From JAKPQE01 sp041397845 (lineage in GTDB: Bacteria > Pseudomonadota > Alphaproteobacteria > Rhizobiales > JAKPQE01): a stretch of DNA of 64,000 bases. Of the stretch, positions 16,855-25,274 are shown one piece after another (position 1 is the first letter of the stretch; every line of letters starts with the position of its first letter). Under the pieces are notes generated by a model. The model saw only the letters and a program-made list of their open reading frames with translations, was not told the DNA's origin and did no database searches. The position numbers and the translations under genes are program-made. The DNA lies in assembly GCA_041397845.1 (NCBI GenBank), contig JAWKVW010000015.1, positions 1 through 64,000 of the forward strand, given 5' to 3'.

Positions 16855-18054
16855 TCAGTTGGCGGCGAGGATTTCGGCAAGCGCGTCGGCGAAGCGTTCG
16901 CCGTCGGCCGGGTCAGTGGTGTCGGTGAGGATGAAGCCGAGGTGGGTGCGGCAGAACGCTTCGGTTGCGGCAAGGTCGAGGCGCAGATAGTCGGCCCAGA
17001 CGATGCGGTTCTCGTAGATGGCGCGATAGGTGGCCGCGAGGCCCGGCGTCGGCCGGCCCTCGGAGAGATCGACGAAGAGGCCGTTGCGATAGATCGGCAG
17101 GGGGTAGACCGGCTGGGCGTGGAAACCGCGACCGGCAAGGGCGGCGGTCAGATCAGCCCGCGAAATGCCCGCATCGGCCTCGTCGAGGGTGAAGACGAAG
17201 CGGCTGTAGACATGGACGCCGCCGGCCGGCACCTGCTGCGGGTGGATGCCCGGCAGGGCGCCGATGCGCCCGGCAATGGCATCGCCAATCGCGGTACGGC
17301 GGGCGTTCATTGCCGGCAATTGCTTGAGAAGCGCCTTGCCGAGAGCTGCTTCCATCTCGGTCATGGTGCATTTGGTGCCCAGATCGATGACGACGCCGTT
17401 GCGGGCAGCGTGCAGGCGCAGCAGCCGGCAGCGTTCGGCGATGTCGTCGTCGGCGGTGACGATCATGCCGCCTTCGCCGGTCGACAGGTTCTTGATCTCG
17501 TTGAAGCTGAAGATCGAAATGTCGCCGAAGGTGCCGATCTGGCGGCCGTCGATGGTGGCGCCAAAGGCCTGGGCGCAGTCCTCGATGACGGCGATGCCGC
17601 GCGCCCTGGCGAATTCGACGACCGGCGCGACGTCGGCGGGATTGCCGAACATGTGGGCGACGAGGATGGCGCGCGTGCGCTCGGTCACGGCGGCCTTGAC
17701 CGTCTCCAGCGAGACGTTCCAGGTGGCCGGGTCGATGTCGGCGAAGCGGGCGACCGCGAAATTGCGCAGCACCGAGGCGGCGGTTGCCGGGAAGGTATAG
17801 GCCGGCACGACGACCTCGTCGCCAAGGCCGATGCCGAGGCACTGCAGGGCCAGTTCCAGCGCGGCCGTGCCGGAGGAGACGGCGACGGCATTGCCAACAC
17901 CGAGGAAGCGGGCGAACGCGTTCTCGAAGCCGAAGGTGTCGCGGCCGAAGACGACGGACAGCCGGCCACGGCGCAGGGTCGTCTCGACGGCCTTGATGCC
18001 GGCGTCGGTATAGTCGCGGCGGGCCGCCGGGGAGAAGGCGAGTTCGGTCGTCAT
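16855..18054 (-). CDS. DegT/DnrJ/EryC1/StrS-family aminotransferase
   Basis: A 399-aa fold-type I PLP aminotransferase. Family motifs are SSGTAALELAL (about 60-70), PAYTFPATA, EDCAQAFGA with the PLP-ring Asp159, and FSFNEIKNLSTGEGG with PLP Lys188. Such enzymes usually aminate keto-sugars or keto-cyclitols, using Glu or Gln as donor. No sugar nucleotide enzymes are present here, so a cyclitol or other keto substrate must be considered. It overlaps the monooxygenase gene by 4 bp. Confidence 0.9.
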   Translation of the reverse strand: MTTELAFSPAARRDYTDAGIKAVETTLRRGRLSVVFGRDTFGFENAFARFLGVGNAVAVSSGTAALELALQCLGIGLGDEVVVPAYTFPATAASVLRNFAVARFADIDPATWNVSLETVKAAVTERTRAILVAHMFGNPADVAPVVEFARARGIAVIEDCAQAFGATIDGRQIGTFGDISIFSFNEIKNLSTGEGGMIVTADDDIAERCRLLRLHAARNGVVIDLGTKCTMTEMEAALGKALLKQLPAMNARRTAIGDAIAGRIGALPGIHPQQVPAGGVHVYSRFVFTLDEADAGISRADLTAALAGRGFHAQPVYPLPIYRNGLFVDLSEGRPTPGLAATYRAIYENRIVWADYLRLDLAATEAFCRTHLGFILTDTTDPADGERFADALAEILAAN

Positions 18055-19082
18055 TTCGTCCTCAATGGCGCGATGGCGCGAAAAGCGTGGGGGTATTCCT
18101 CGAGGGTCGGGGGCAGGTCGATGATGATGTCGGTGACGCCGAGAGCGACGTAGGCGGCAAGGCTCTCGGCGACGCGCTCGTAGCTGCCGACGAGCTTCGG
18201 GCAGTCGATGCCGATCTTGGCGCCGCCGTACCAGAGGGCGTCGTCGAACAGCTCCTGTTCAGCAGCAAAGGCGGCGTTCGAGCGGTGCTGGAAGGAAATC
18301 GCCCGGTTGACGAACATGCGGGCGTTCATCGCCTCGCGGCGATTGCCGGCATAAAGCCGGCCGGCGGCCTCCCAGGCTTCCTCGTCGGTCGGGCGGGCGC
18401 AGATGCCGATGATGATGGTCTGGCGCAGGCCCGGACTGGCGACGGCGAGGCGGGCAATTTCCTGCCGTTGCGCATCGAGCGGCTTTGCCATCAGCAGCGA
18501 GGAACTGGCCCGGCCGGCGATGACATTGGCGGCCTCGGGCGAGGAGCCGGGCACGAACAGCAGCGGCCGGGTTCCGGCCGCGAGCGGCGGATGCAGGGCG
18601 GCGCGCTTCAGGGTGTAGAAGTCGCCGGCAAGGTCGCAAGCGCCGTCGTTGAAAAGCGCATTCAGGATGTCGAGGAATTCCGCCATCCGGGCGTAGTGGC
18701 CCGAGAGCGGCCGGCCGGCCTCGCCGACGGCGGCCTGCTCGTCCTCGGTCGCGCCCTTGACGAGGTTGAGGTCGATGCCGCGGCCGTGGAGATAGGCAAG
18801 CGATGCGGCCGTGCGGGCAAGGGCGAAGGGGTGGATGTGAAACGGCGAGACGGCAACGATCGGCCGGAGGCTGCGGCCGGCGGAGAGGATTGCCGAGGCG
18901 ATCGAGAGTGAATCGAGAGAGGTCGCGAAATTGTAGATGATCATGCCCTCGATGCCGTTGGCCTCGGCGATCGCGACATGCTCGGCAAGGACGCGGCGGT
19001 AGGCGTCCGGCTCGAGCGGCTTGTCCATGCCGAAGGCGCCGGTGTGGAACGGGCAGACCGTATGGAAATGAGGCTGTTGCAT
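18051..19082 (-). CDS. Luciferase-like flavin monooxygenase (BtrO-like role)
   Basis: A 343-aa TIM-barrel protein of the bacterial luciferase / F420- or FMN-dependent family. Visible hallmarks are the N-terminal beta strand, AYLHGRGIDLNLVKG, and a C-terminal LGVTDIIIDLPPTLEEY region. These enzymes use reduced flavin from a partner reductase, and a flavin reductase is encoded at the start of this operon. In butirosin biosynthesis BtrO, of the same superfamily, hydroxylates an ACP-bound acyl chain. A similar role is proposed here. Confidence 0.85.
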   Translation of the reverse strand: MQQPHFHTVCPFHTGAFGMDKPLEPDAYRRVLAEHVAIAEANGIEGMIIYNFATSLDSLSIASAILSAGRSLRPIVAVSPFHIHPFALARTAASLAYLHGRGIDLNLVKGATEDEQAAVGEAGRPLSGHYARMAEFLDILNALFNDGACDLAGDFYTLKRAALHPPLAAGTRPLLFVPGSSPEAANVIAGRASSSLLMAKPLDAQRQEIARLAVASPGLRQTIIIGICARPTDEEAWEAAGRLYAGNRREAMNARMFVNRAISFQHRSNAAFAAEQELFDDALWYGGAKIGIDCPKLVGSYERVAESLAAYVALGVTDIIIDLPPTLEEYPHAFRAIAPLRTK

Positions 19083-19118
19083 CAGTTCGGCGCTCCTGGC
19101 GTCCGGGTGGGCTTTTCG

Positions 19119-19799
19119 TCAGGCGCCGCGCATCCGTGCGACGAGGTCGGGCAGGTCCGTGAGGTCGGGCAGGCGCTCATAGGGCTCGCAGGCCGGGTCG
19201 CCGCGCTGGCCGAGGCGGTCGATCCAGACGCGGCGGATGCCGAGGTCGCGGGTCGGTGCCATGTCGAGCGACATGCTGGCGCCGACGTGCAGCACCTCGG
19301 CCGGGTCGCAGCCGATGCCGGCAATGACATGGCGGAAGAAGGCGAGCGAGGGCTTGTAGGCGCCGGCGTCCTCGGCAACGAAGACGTGGTCGACCGGCAC
19401 GCCGATGTTCTCGACATTGCGAACCATGAGGTCGCGGTCGGAATTCGAGATGATGGCGATGCGGGCGTTTTCCCGAAGGGCGCGGAGCGCGGCCGGCACC
19501 TCCGGGAACGGGCCGATGCGGCGCACGCCCTCAAGGAGGCGGGCGGCATCATCGGCGGTTGCCGTCCGGCCGAGGCTATCGAGGGCACGGCCGAGGGCGA
19601 GCGTCAGGATTTCCTTGTAAGGTCGATAGGGTCGCTCGGTTTCCTCGTGCCGGGCCTCGTGGAAGGCGTCGACGAAATCATCGACATCGGCGGCGGGGTC
19701 CTTGCCGGCAAGGATCTCGCCGAGGGTCGCATGGAGGCCTTCGCGCCACTGCACCAGGGTGCCGTAGCAGTCGAAGGTGATCACCCGTGGCGCGGTCAT
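19119..19799 (-). CDS. HAD-superfamily hydrolase (haloacid dehalogenase type II-like)
   Basis: A 226-aa HAD protein. Motif I is FDCYGTLVQW, with the nucleophilic Asp near residue 10. Motif II is IISNSDRD, and the distal acidic motif lies near VFVAEDAGAYKPS. The cap domain is of the C1 type. Substrates range from haloacids to phosphates. Within this cluster a phosphatase step is as likely as dehalogenation. Its 3' end shares a 47-bp near-repeat with 7986-8032. Confidence 0.87.
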   Translation of the reverse strand: MTAPRVITFDCYGTLVQWREGLHATLGEILAGKDPAADVDDFVDAFHEARHEETERPYRPYKEILTLALGRALDSLGRTATADDAARLLEGVRRIGPFPEVPAALRALRENARIAIISNSDRDLMVRNVENIGVPVDHVFVAEDAGAYKPSLAFFRHVIAGIGCDPAEVLHVGASMSLDMAPTRDLGIRRVWIDRLGQRGDPACEPYERLPDLTDLPDLVARMRGA

Positions 19800-19817
19800 C
19801 GGGATGTCCTTTCGGGG

Positions 19818-21014
19818 TCAGAGCGAGGCGTCGACGAGGGCGAACTTGCCGTTGGTGACAAGCAGGCGGTCGTTGGCGAACATCAGGCTGGCCGAGCGCA
19901 GGTCGCGGAAAATGCGCTCGATCGTGGTTTCGTCCTGGACGCGGTAGCCGAAGCGCAGGCCGGCGAGCTGGACGATGGCGTCGACGGCGGCGAACAGGCG
20001 TTCGGCGGCGGCGACCTTCAGTTCGTTGAGGCGGATGTTGAAGGCGTAGTCCTCGAACGGCTCGTGACGCGTGCCGTGGGTGGCGCGCAGGCGCTCGTAG
20101 TCGGCGGCGACCGCGAGCAGCAGGGCTTCGACAAGATCGATGTCGAGGCGGACGCGGGCGATGCGCTCGGCGTAGAGGTCTGACTTCAGCGGATAGCCGC
20201 GGCGAAGCTCCGGCGTGCGCAGCACATGCATGAGCTGGCGATAGGCTTCCTTGGCGGCGCCAAGCCAGCAGGCAGTCCACATCAGATGCCCGGCCGGGAT
20301 CATGGTCGTCACCGCGAGCCGTCGGAAGCCGCCCTCCGGGTCGACGAGACGATCGGCGGGGACGCGGCCGGCAAGATGCATCGGCACGCTCGAGGTGCCG
20401 CGCATGCCCATGGTGTGCCAGCCGCCGGCTTCGGTGCGCTGAAGTTCGTCGCGGTCGGCATAGACAAGGACGATCTCGCTCGGGGTTGCTTCCGGCGAGC
20501 GACGCATGGTGATGAGGAGGCCGTCGGCCTGCATGCCGGCGGTGACGACCGGGGCCTCGCGATCGATGGCAAAGCCGTCGTCGGTGCGCTCCAGTGCCGC
20601 CATCGCGGACAGAAGATGGCCGCCCTTGGTCGGCTCCGAGGTCACCGAGGCGATGAGGAGATCGCCGGCGGCAACCCGGCGGAGCAGGGCCTCGCGCAGC
20701 GGCGAGGGGCCGTGGTCGACAAGGATGGCGACCTGCTGGCAGTGCATCGACCAGAGCATCGAGGTCGACAGGCAGGCGCCGGAAAGGATCTGGGCAATCT
20801 CGATGGCGGTTGCATAGGTGGCGCCATAGCCGCCGAGTTCCACCGGGACGATGAGGCCAAGGAGACCGGTGCGGCGCAGGGCATCCATGCCGGCCTGCGG
20901 GAAGGCGCCGTCCCGGTCGGTCGCGGCAGCAGCGGCCCGGGCGATCGCGGCGGCCTCGCGGGCAGCGCCGAACGGGTCGCGGCCGGCCTCGGCAAGGGCG
21001 GTCGCGGCGATCAT
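19818..21014 (-). CDS. Acyl-CoA dehydrogenase-like flavoenzyme (probably ACP-linked)
   Basis: A 398-aa protein with the three acyl-CoA dehydrogenase domains: an N-terminal helical part with LGLIVPVELGGYGATYATAIEI, a middle beta domain with SVTSEPTKGG, and a C-terminal helical bundle. It overlaps the ACP2 gene by 4 bp. Relatives next to carrier-protein genes oxidise ACP-bound aminoacyl groups (as in prolyl-carrier oxidation) or act as flavin monooxygenases. I cannot confirm the catalytic Glu from sequence alone. Confidence 0.85.
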   Translation of the reverse strand: MIAATALAEAGRDPFGAAREAAAIARAAAAATDRDGAFPQAGMDALRRTGLLGLIVPVELGGYGATYATAIEIAQILSGACLSTSMLWSMHCQQVAILVDHGPSPLREALLRRVAAGDLLIASVTSEPTKGGHLLSAMAALERTDDGFAIDREAPVVTAGMQADGLLITMRRSPEATPSEIVLVYADRDELQRTEAGGWHTMGMRGTSSVPMHLAGRVPADRLVDPEGGFRRLAVTTMIPAGHLMWTACWLGAAKEAYRQLMHVLRTPELRRGYPLKSDLYAERIARVRLDIDLVEALLLAVAADYERLRATHGTRHEPFEDYAFNIRLNELKVAAAERLFAAVDAIVQLAGLRFGYRVQDETTIERIFRDLRSASLMFANDRLLVTNGKFALVDASL

Positions 21015-21271
21015 TGGCCGGCTCCCGGGCCACGGGTCGATTCAATCGCCTGCCAGAGCGAGCCGGCGGTGGCGAAGGTCCGGTCGTTCAACAAATCGTC
21101 CGGGAAGACGACGCCATAGAGATCCTCGATGTCGAGCAGGAGATCGACGGCATCCTTGCTGTCGAGGCCGAGGCCGCGCAGCTCGCCGTCGAGGGTCAGA
21201 TCCTCGGGCGCCTTCAGGTATTTCAGGTGACGGGTCAGGACTTCGATGAAATCGCGATCGGGATAGGACAT
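21011..21271 (-). CDS. Acyl carrier protein 2
   Basis: An 86-aa acidic protein with the carrier motif GLDSKDAVDLLLDIE. Ser38 is the predicted phosphopantetheine site. It overlaps the decarboxylase stop by 1 bp and the dehydrogenase-like start by 4 bp, so the three are tightly coupled. It probably carries the substrate of the decarboxylase and oxidising enzymes, like BtrI. Confidence 0.88.
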   Translation of the reverse strand: MSYPDRDFIEVLTRHLKYLKAPEDLTLDGELRGLGLDSKDAVDLLLDIEDLYGVVFPDDLLNDRTFATAGSLWQAIESTRGPGAGQ

Positions 21272-22482
21272 CAGAGACTTCTTTCGTTGCGAACGAGGGA
21301 AAGCCGGGAGACGCCGACAAGACGCTCGCCATCGACGACGACTTCGGCCGGCGGGGTGTGGCTGAGGAACGAGACGAGGCTGGCGGTCAGGCCATAGGCG
21401 CCGACATTCGGGATCGAGACGCGGTCGCCAGCCGCGAGAGGCGGCAGGTCGGCGGTGGTGACGAGGTCGAGCGGGGTGCAGAGCGGGCCGGTCAAGGTGG
21501 TCGGGCGCACAGCCGTGCCAGCGCTATCGGCGGTGACGGCGACGGCGACGCGCGGAATGCGCCGCAGCCCGGCCATGCCGCCGAAGTGATTGATGCCGAA
21601 ATCGAGGACGGCGAAGGCGCGGCCCTTGCTCTCCTTGGCGTCGAGCACCGTGCCGACGAGCGTGCCGCAGCCGCCGGCGAGATAGCGGCCGCTTTCGAAG
21701 ATGAGGCGGGGCGTGCCGCTGCGCCAGGCGGGCAGATGCCGGTCGAGGACGGGTTCGATCGCCTCGCGCAATCCGGCAAGGGCAGGGCGCTCGCCAACGG
21801 TCGCGTAAGGATGGGCAAAGCCGCCGCCAAGGTCGAGGACGTCGAGCCGGATGCCGTGGCGGCTGGCGAGGCGGGCGGCGGTCGCGATGATCGCGGTGAA
21901 GACGGCGACGAGGTCAGCGACCGAGGAAAGGTTCGAGCCGAGATAGCAGTGCAGGCCGACGACGCGGGCGAACTCGTCGCCGGCGAAGGCGTCGGGGTTC
22001 CGCTCGATATCGCTTTCGTCGGCACCGAACTGTGAGGGTGCGCCGCTCATGACGAGGCCGGCGGCGGCGGTGAAGCCATCCGGGTTGAAGCGGATCATGG
22101 TGTCGACCGGCCGGCCGAGACGGCGGGCGACGGCGGCGAGCTTGGCAAGTTCGCCGGCCGATTCCACCGAGAAGAAGGTGACGCCCGCCGATATGGCGTT
22201 CTCGATCTCGGCGACTGTCTTGCCGGGACCGGAATAGAGGCAATCGGCCGGGGTCGCGCCGCCGGCAAGGGCGCTTGCAAGCTCGCCGGTCGAGGAGACC
22301 TCGGCGCCGCCGCCGCGGCGGACGACTTCGCCGGCGATCGCCGGATGCGGATTGGCTTTCAGCGAATAGTAGATGCGGGCGGGCGCGGGCAGGGCGGCGG
22401 CAAGATCGCCGAGCAGCGGTGACGGCGAGGTCGTAGACATAAGCCGGCGAGCCGACCTTTTCGGCAAGGTCGCGCGGGTCAT
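21271..22482 (-). pseudogene. PLP-dependent DAP/Orn/Arg decarboxylase-2 family enzyme (BtrK-like), N-terminus frameshifted
   Basis: A ~410-aa fold-type III decarboxylase. The PLP lysine lies in YYSLKANPHP, with EVSSTGEL, the Gly-rich LDLGGGFAHPY and FESGRYLAG of the LysA/BtrK group. The final NVGAYGLTASL region lacks the usual Cys-Asp of the active-site CDxxD segment, so the family member is divergent. The first ~30 codons are shifted: AEKVGSPAYVYDLA lies in another frame than the rest. BtrK decarboxylates glutamyl-ACP. The adjacent ACP2 and ligase make the same logic plausible here. The start overlaps the ligase stop by 4 bp. Confidence 0.83.
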
Positions 22483-24027
22483 TGCTCGTCTCCGGCGATG
22501 GCCATGCGGGCGCTGTCGAAATCGGCGGCAAGGGCCTTGCGGTCAATCTTGCCGCGACCGGTGAACGGCAGGTGGGCGCGCATTTCGATGATTTCGGGGA
22601 TGCGGAAATCCTCGAGCCGCTCGCGCAGGCCGGCGAGGAGTTCGGCGGCATCAATCGTGCCGACGGCCAGAAGGACGGCGCCGCGGGCGTCGGTCGGCTT
22701 CCAGGACGGCGGCGACCTCGATGCCCTGTACATCGAGGGCGGCTGCCTCGATCTCGGTGGCGCTGACGCGGTAGCCACGCTGCTTGTAGATGTCGTCGCC
22801 ACGACCGTGGAAATAGAGATAGCCGTCGGCGTCCATGCTGGCGGTATCGCCGGAAAAGAGGGCGATCTCGACGCCGGCACCCCAGGGGCGGAAGCGTTTT
22901 GCCGTCTCTTCCAGGGCATTCCAGTAGCCCGGCATGACGTTCGGGCCGCGCACGACGAGCTCGCCGACTTCTCCCGCCGAGCAGGACCCGGCCGCCATCG
23001 TCGACGATGAGGCATTCGGTGTCATCGAGCGGCCGGCCGACGGAGCCGGGTTTCAGGTCGAGCTCACCCGGCTCGAGGATCGAGACGCGCTTGCATTCGG
23101 TGAGGCCGAACATGACGGCGACCTCGACGCCCGGCAGGAGGGCGCGCAGGTCGGCGATGTAGCTTGCCGGAAGGTGCGAGCCGGTATTGGTGACGAGGCG
23201 GATCGGCGGCAGCCGATCGCGCCGGCGCGCACCGATCTGGATCAGCGCATAGGCAAGGTTGGGAGCCGATGGAAAGACGGTGACGCCCCAGTCGGTGAGC
23301 TTGCGGACGACGCCGGTGACGCTTTCGAGCGGGCTGCCGAGGGCAAGGGTCGCGCCGGCCTTGCCGCCAGAAGAAACTGGTAGAAGCCGTAGTCGAAGGA
23401 CATCGGCAGGAAGGAGCCGACGATGTCGCCAGCGCGGATACCGCAAGCGGCGCTGGATTGCCTCGAGCGCAAAGACCATGCGGTCATGCGGGAAATGATC
23501 GCCTTCGGCCGGCTGGTGTGCCGGACGTGTAAAAAAGGCAGGCGGGATCGACCGAAATGGCCGGCGACGGCGCCGTCCAGGGTGCGGCGGCGAGGGCGGT
23601 CTGCCAGTCATCTTCGATCGTCATGACCGGCCAGTGACCGGCAAGGCCATGCGCGGTCGCGAGGTCGGCTGTCGTCAGCACGAGGCGCGGGGCGGCATCG
23701 GCAAGGATATGGTCGAGCAGGAAGCCCTTCGTCTCGGGATTGACGATCGCGAAGATCGCGCCGATGCGCGAGGCCGCGATCGCGGCAGTGGCGGCGGCAA
23801 TCGAATTCTCGAGCAGGATGACGATGCGCTCGCCACGGCCAACGCCGCGCCGGGCAAATACGTCGCCAGCGACCGGCTCGTCGCGGCAAGCGTCGGATAA
23901 TCGATGTCGTCGGTGGCGTGACGATCGCCCGAACCGGCCGTTCGGCTGCGACGTCGAAGATCTCGTGCAGAAAGCGGAGCGTCGGCGCGGTGCTTGCGAT
24001 TTTCGGCAGGGTGTCGATCTGGTTCAT
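22479..24027 (-). pseudogene. AMP-forming acyl/aminoacyl-ACP ligase, frameshifted
   Basis: The intended ~515-aa adenylate-forming enzyme starts at ATG 24027. Recognisable pieces in successive frames are LFYTSGTPAG (A3-like loop), MFGLTECKRVSI (A5), GSVGRPLDD, SGDTASMDADGYLYFHGRGDD (A7), KQRGYRVSATEIEAAAL (A8) and PFTGRGKIDRKAL (A10 with the catalytic Lys). At least five indels break the frame, while every motif is preserved locally. As the gene before the BtrK-like decarboxylase and ACP2, it probably loads the substrate that the decarboxylase acts on. Confidence 0.8.
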
Positions 24028-24048
24028 GGGGCGATGCTCCTCGGCGGG

Positions 24049-24611
24049 TCAGGCCGGGCGGGGTCCGGCGGGAAGCGGGGTGCCGAGGGACCCCGTCGAG
24101 TACAGCGCGCGATCGCGGAAGATCATGACGTCGCCCGAACCGGCGCGGATGGCGGTCACTTCGCCGAGGTAGACGACGTGATCGCCGGCGCGCCAGGTTT
24201 CCCTGCGACGGCACGTAAGGTTGTGTGGCAGCCAGCCAGAAGCGGCGTTCCGGCGCTGTCGGGATGCTAGTCGATGCCGGCGAAACGATCGCCGGCAAAG
24301 GGGCGGCCGAATCGCTCGCAGAGCTCCGTCTGGTCGTCGGAAAGAAGGTTGAGGGCGAAGTGGGACGACCTGTCGAAAACCGGCCGGCTGTGCGATGTCG
24401 CGCGCAGGCACCACAAGAGGAGCGGCGGCTCGAGCGAGACAGAAGTCAATGAACTCAATGTGATGCCAGCCATCCGACCTGTTTCGTCGCGGGCTGTGGC
24501 GATTGCGACGGAAGTTGGGACCGGCGCCATCGCGGCGCGCAGATCGACAATCGCGGGCGATGTGTCGCGCGTATCGGGATGATGAATCATCTCGGAGATG
24601 TCGGGATTCAT
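24049..24611 (-). pseudogene. Flavin reductase-like protein (BtrV-like role), frameshifted
   Basis: The ~187-aa protein is the first gene of the cluster. The N-terminal part shows the flavin-reductase (FMN-binding split barrel) motifs ITLSSLTSVSLEPPLLL and HFALNLLSDDQTELCERF. The C-terminal part, after frame changes near 24200-24275, shows RAGDHVVYLGEVTAI. It should supply reduced flavin to the luciferase-like monooxygenase and perhaps the dehydrogenase-like enzyme. The 281 bp upstream, shared with the divergent DUF202 gene, should contain the operon promoter. Confidence 0.8.
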
Positions 24612-24892
24612 GTGCTTGGCCGTCGAGAATGGCCGTCTGGCGACGAAGTTGGGACGAAGTGATCTGTTTATGCAACCGGGACGTGCTTTTGACGGGATAC
24701 AGCAAATTCCAATTGCTCGCATTACGAGAAATCAGGGATGGACAAAATTTTTGACTGTGCGGGAAACGGCAAGGATACCGGGCGGTGCCGGGGCGCGAGC
24801 TGGCGCATGGCGTTGCACCGGCATTGCCCTATGTTGAGGGCAATCCACACGAAACACGGCCGGCATTGGCGCCGGCCGGGAAGCGTCTTCAG

Positions 24893-25237
24893 ATGATCAA
24901 GAATTTCAACGACCACGCCGCCAACGAGCGGACGTTTCTTGCCTGGGTCAGGACGGCTGTCGCGATCGTCGGCTTCGGCATCATCGTCGAACGGATGGAC
25001 ATGTTCGGCGGGCCGGCGGCAACGGGATCAACCGCGACGGGCCTCGTTCTGGTCGTCGTCGGGATCGGGATGTTTGCGATTGCGGCTTATCGGTTCCTGG
25101 CGCTGCGGCGGCAGATATCCGACGACTTCGAGCATCCGTCGCCGTCGATACGGGCCGATGTGCTGCTGGCCGGGGTGCTGACGGCGCTGGCCGTCGCTGT
25201 CGGGGTATTCGCCCTGCATATGGCCACGGGCGGCTGA
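24893..25237 (+). CDS. DUF202 / YidH-like small membrane protein
   Basis: A 114-aa protein with three hydrophobic segments (about residues 20-37, 47-65 and 88-110). It has the DUF202 N-terminal motif NERTFLAWVRTAVA. The ATG at 24893 places this motif near the N-terminus as in the family; upstream starts would add an unrelated extension. Function is unknown for the family. Confidence 0.85.
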   Translation: MIKNFNDHAANERTFLAWVRTAVAIVGFGIIVERMDMFGGPAATGSTATGLVLVVVGIGMFAIAAYRFLALRRQISDDFEHPSPSIRADVLLAGVLTALAVAVGVFALHMATGG

Positions 25238-25274
25238 CCGCCCGCGGCAAGAGTGCGGGAAACCGGATTCGGCG

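Noticed and set aside
8148..24611. Cluster as a standard modular non-ribosomal peptide synthetase
   Set aside because: No condensation or thioesterase domains are fused to the adenylating enzymes, and carriers are free-standing.
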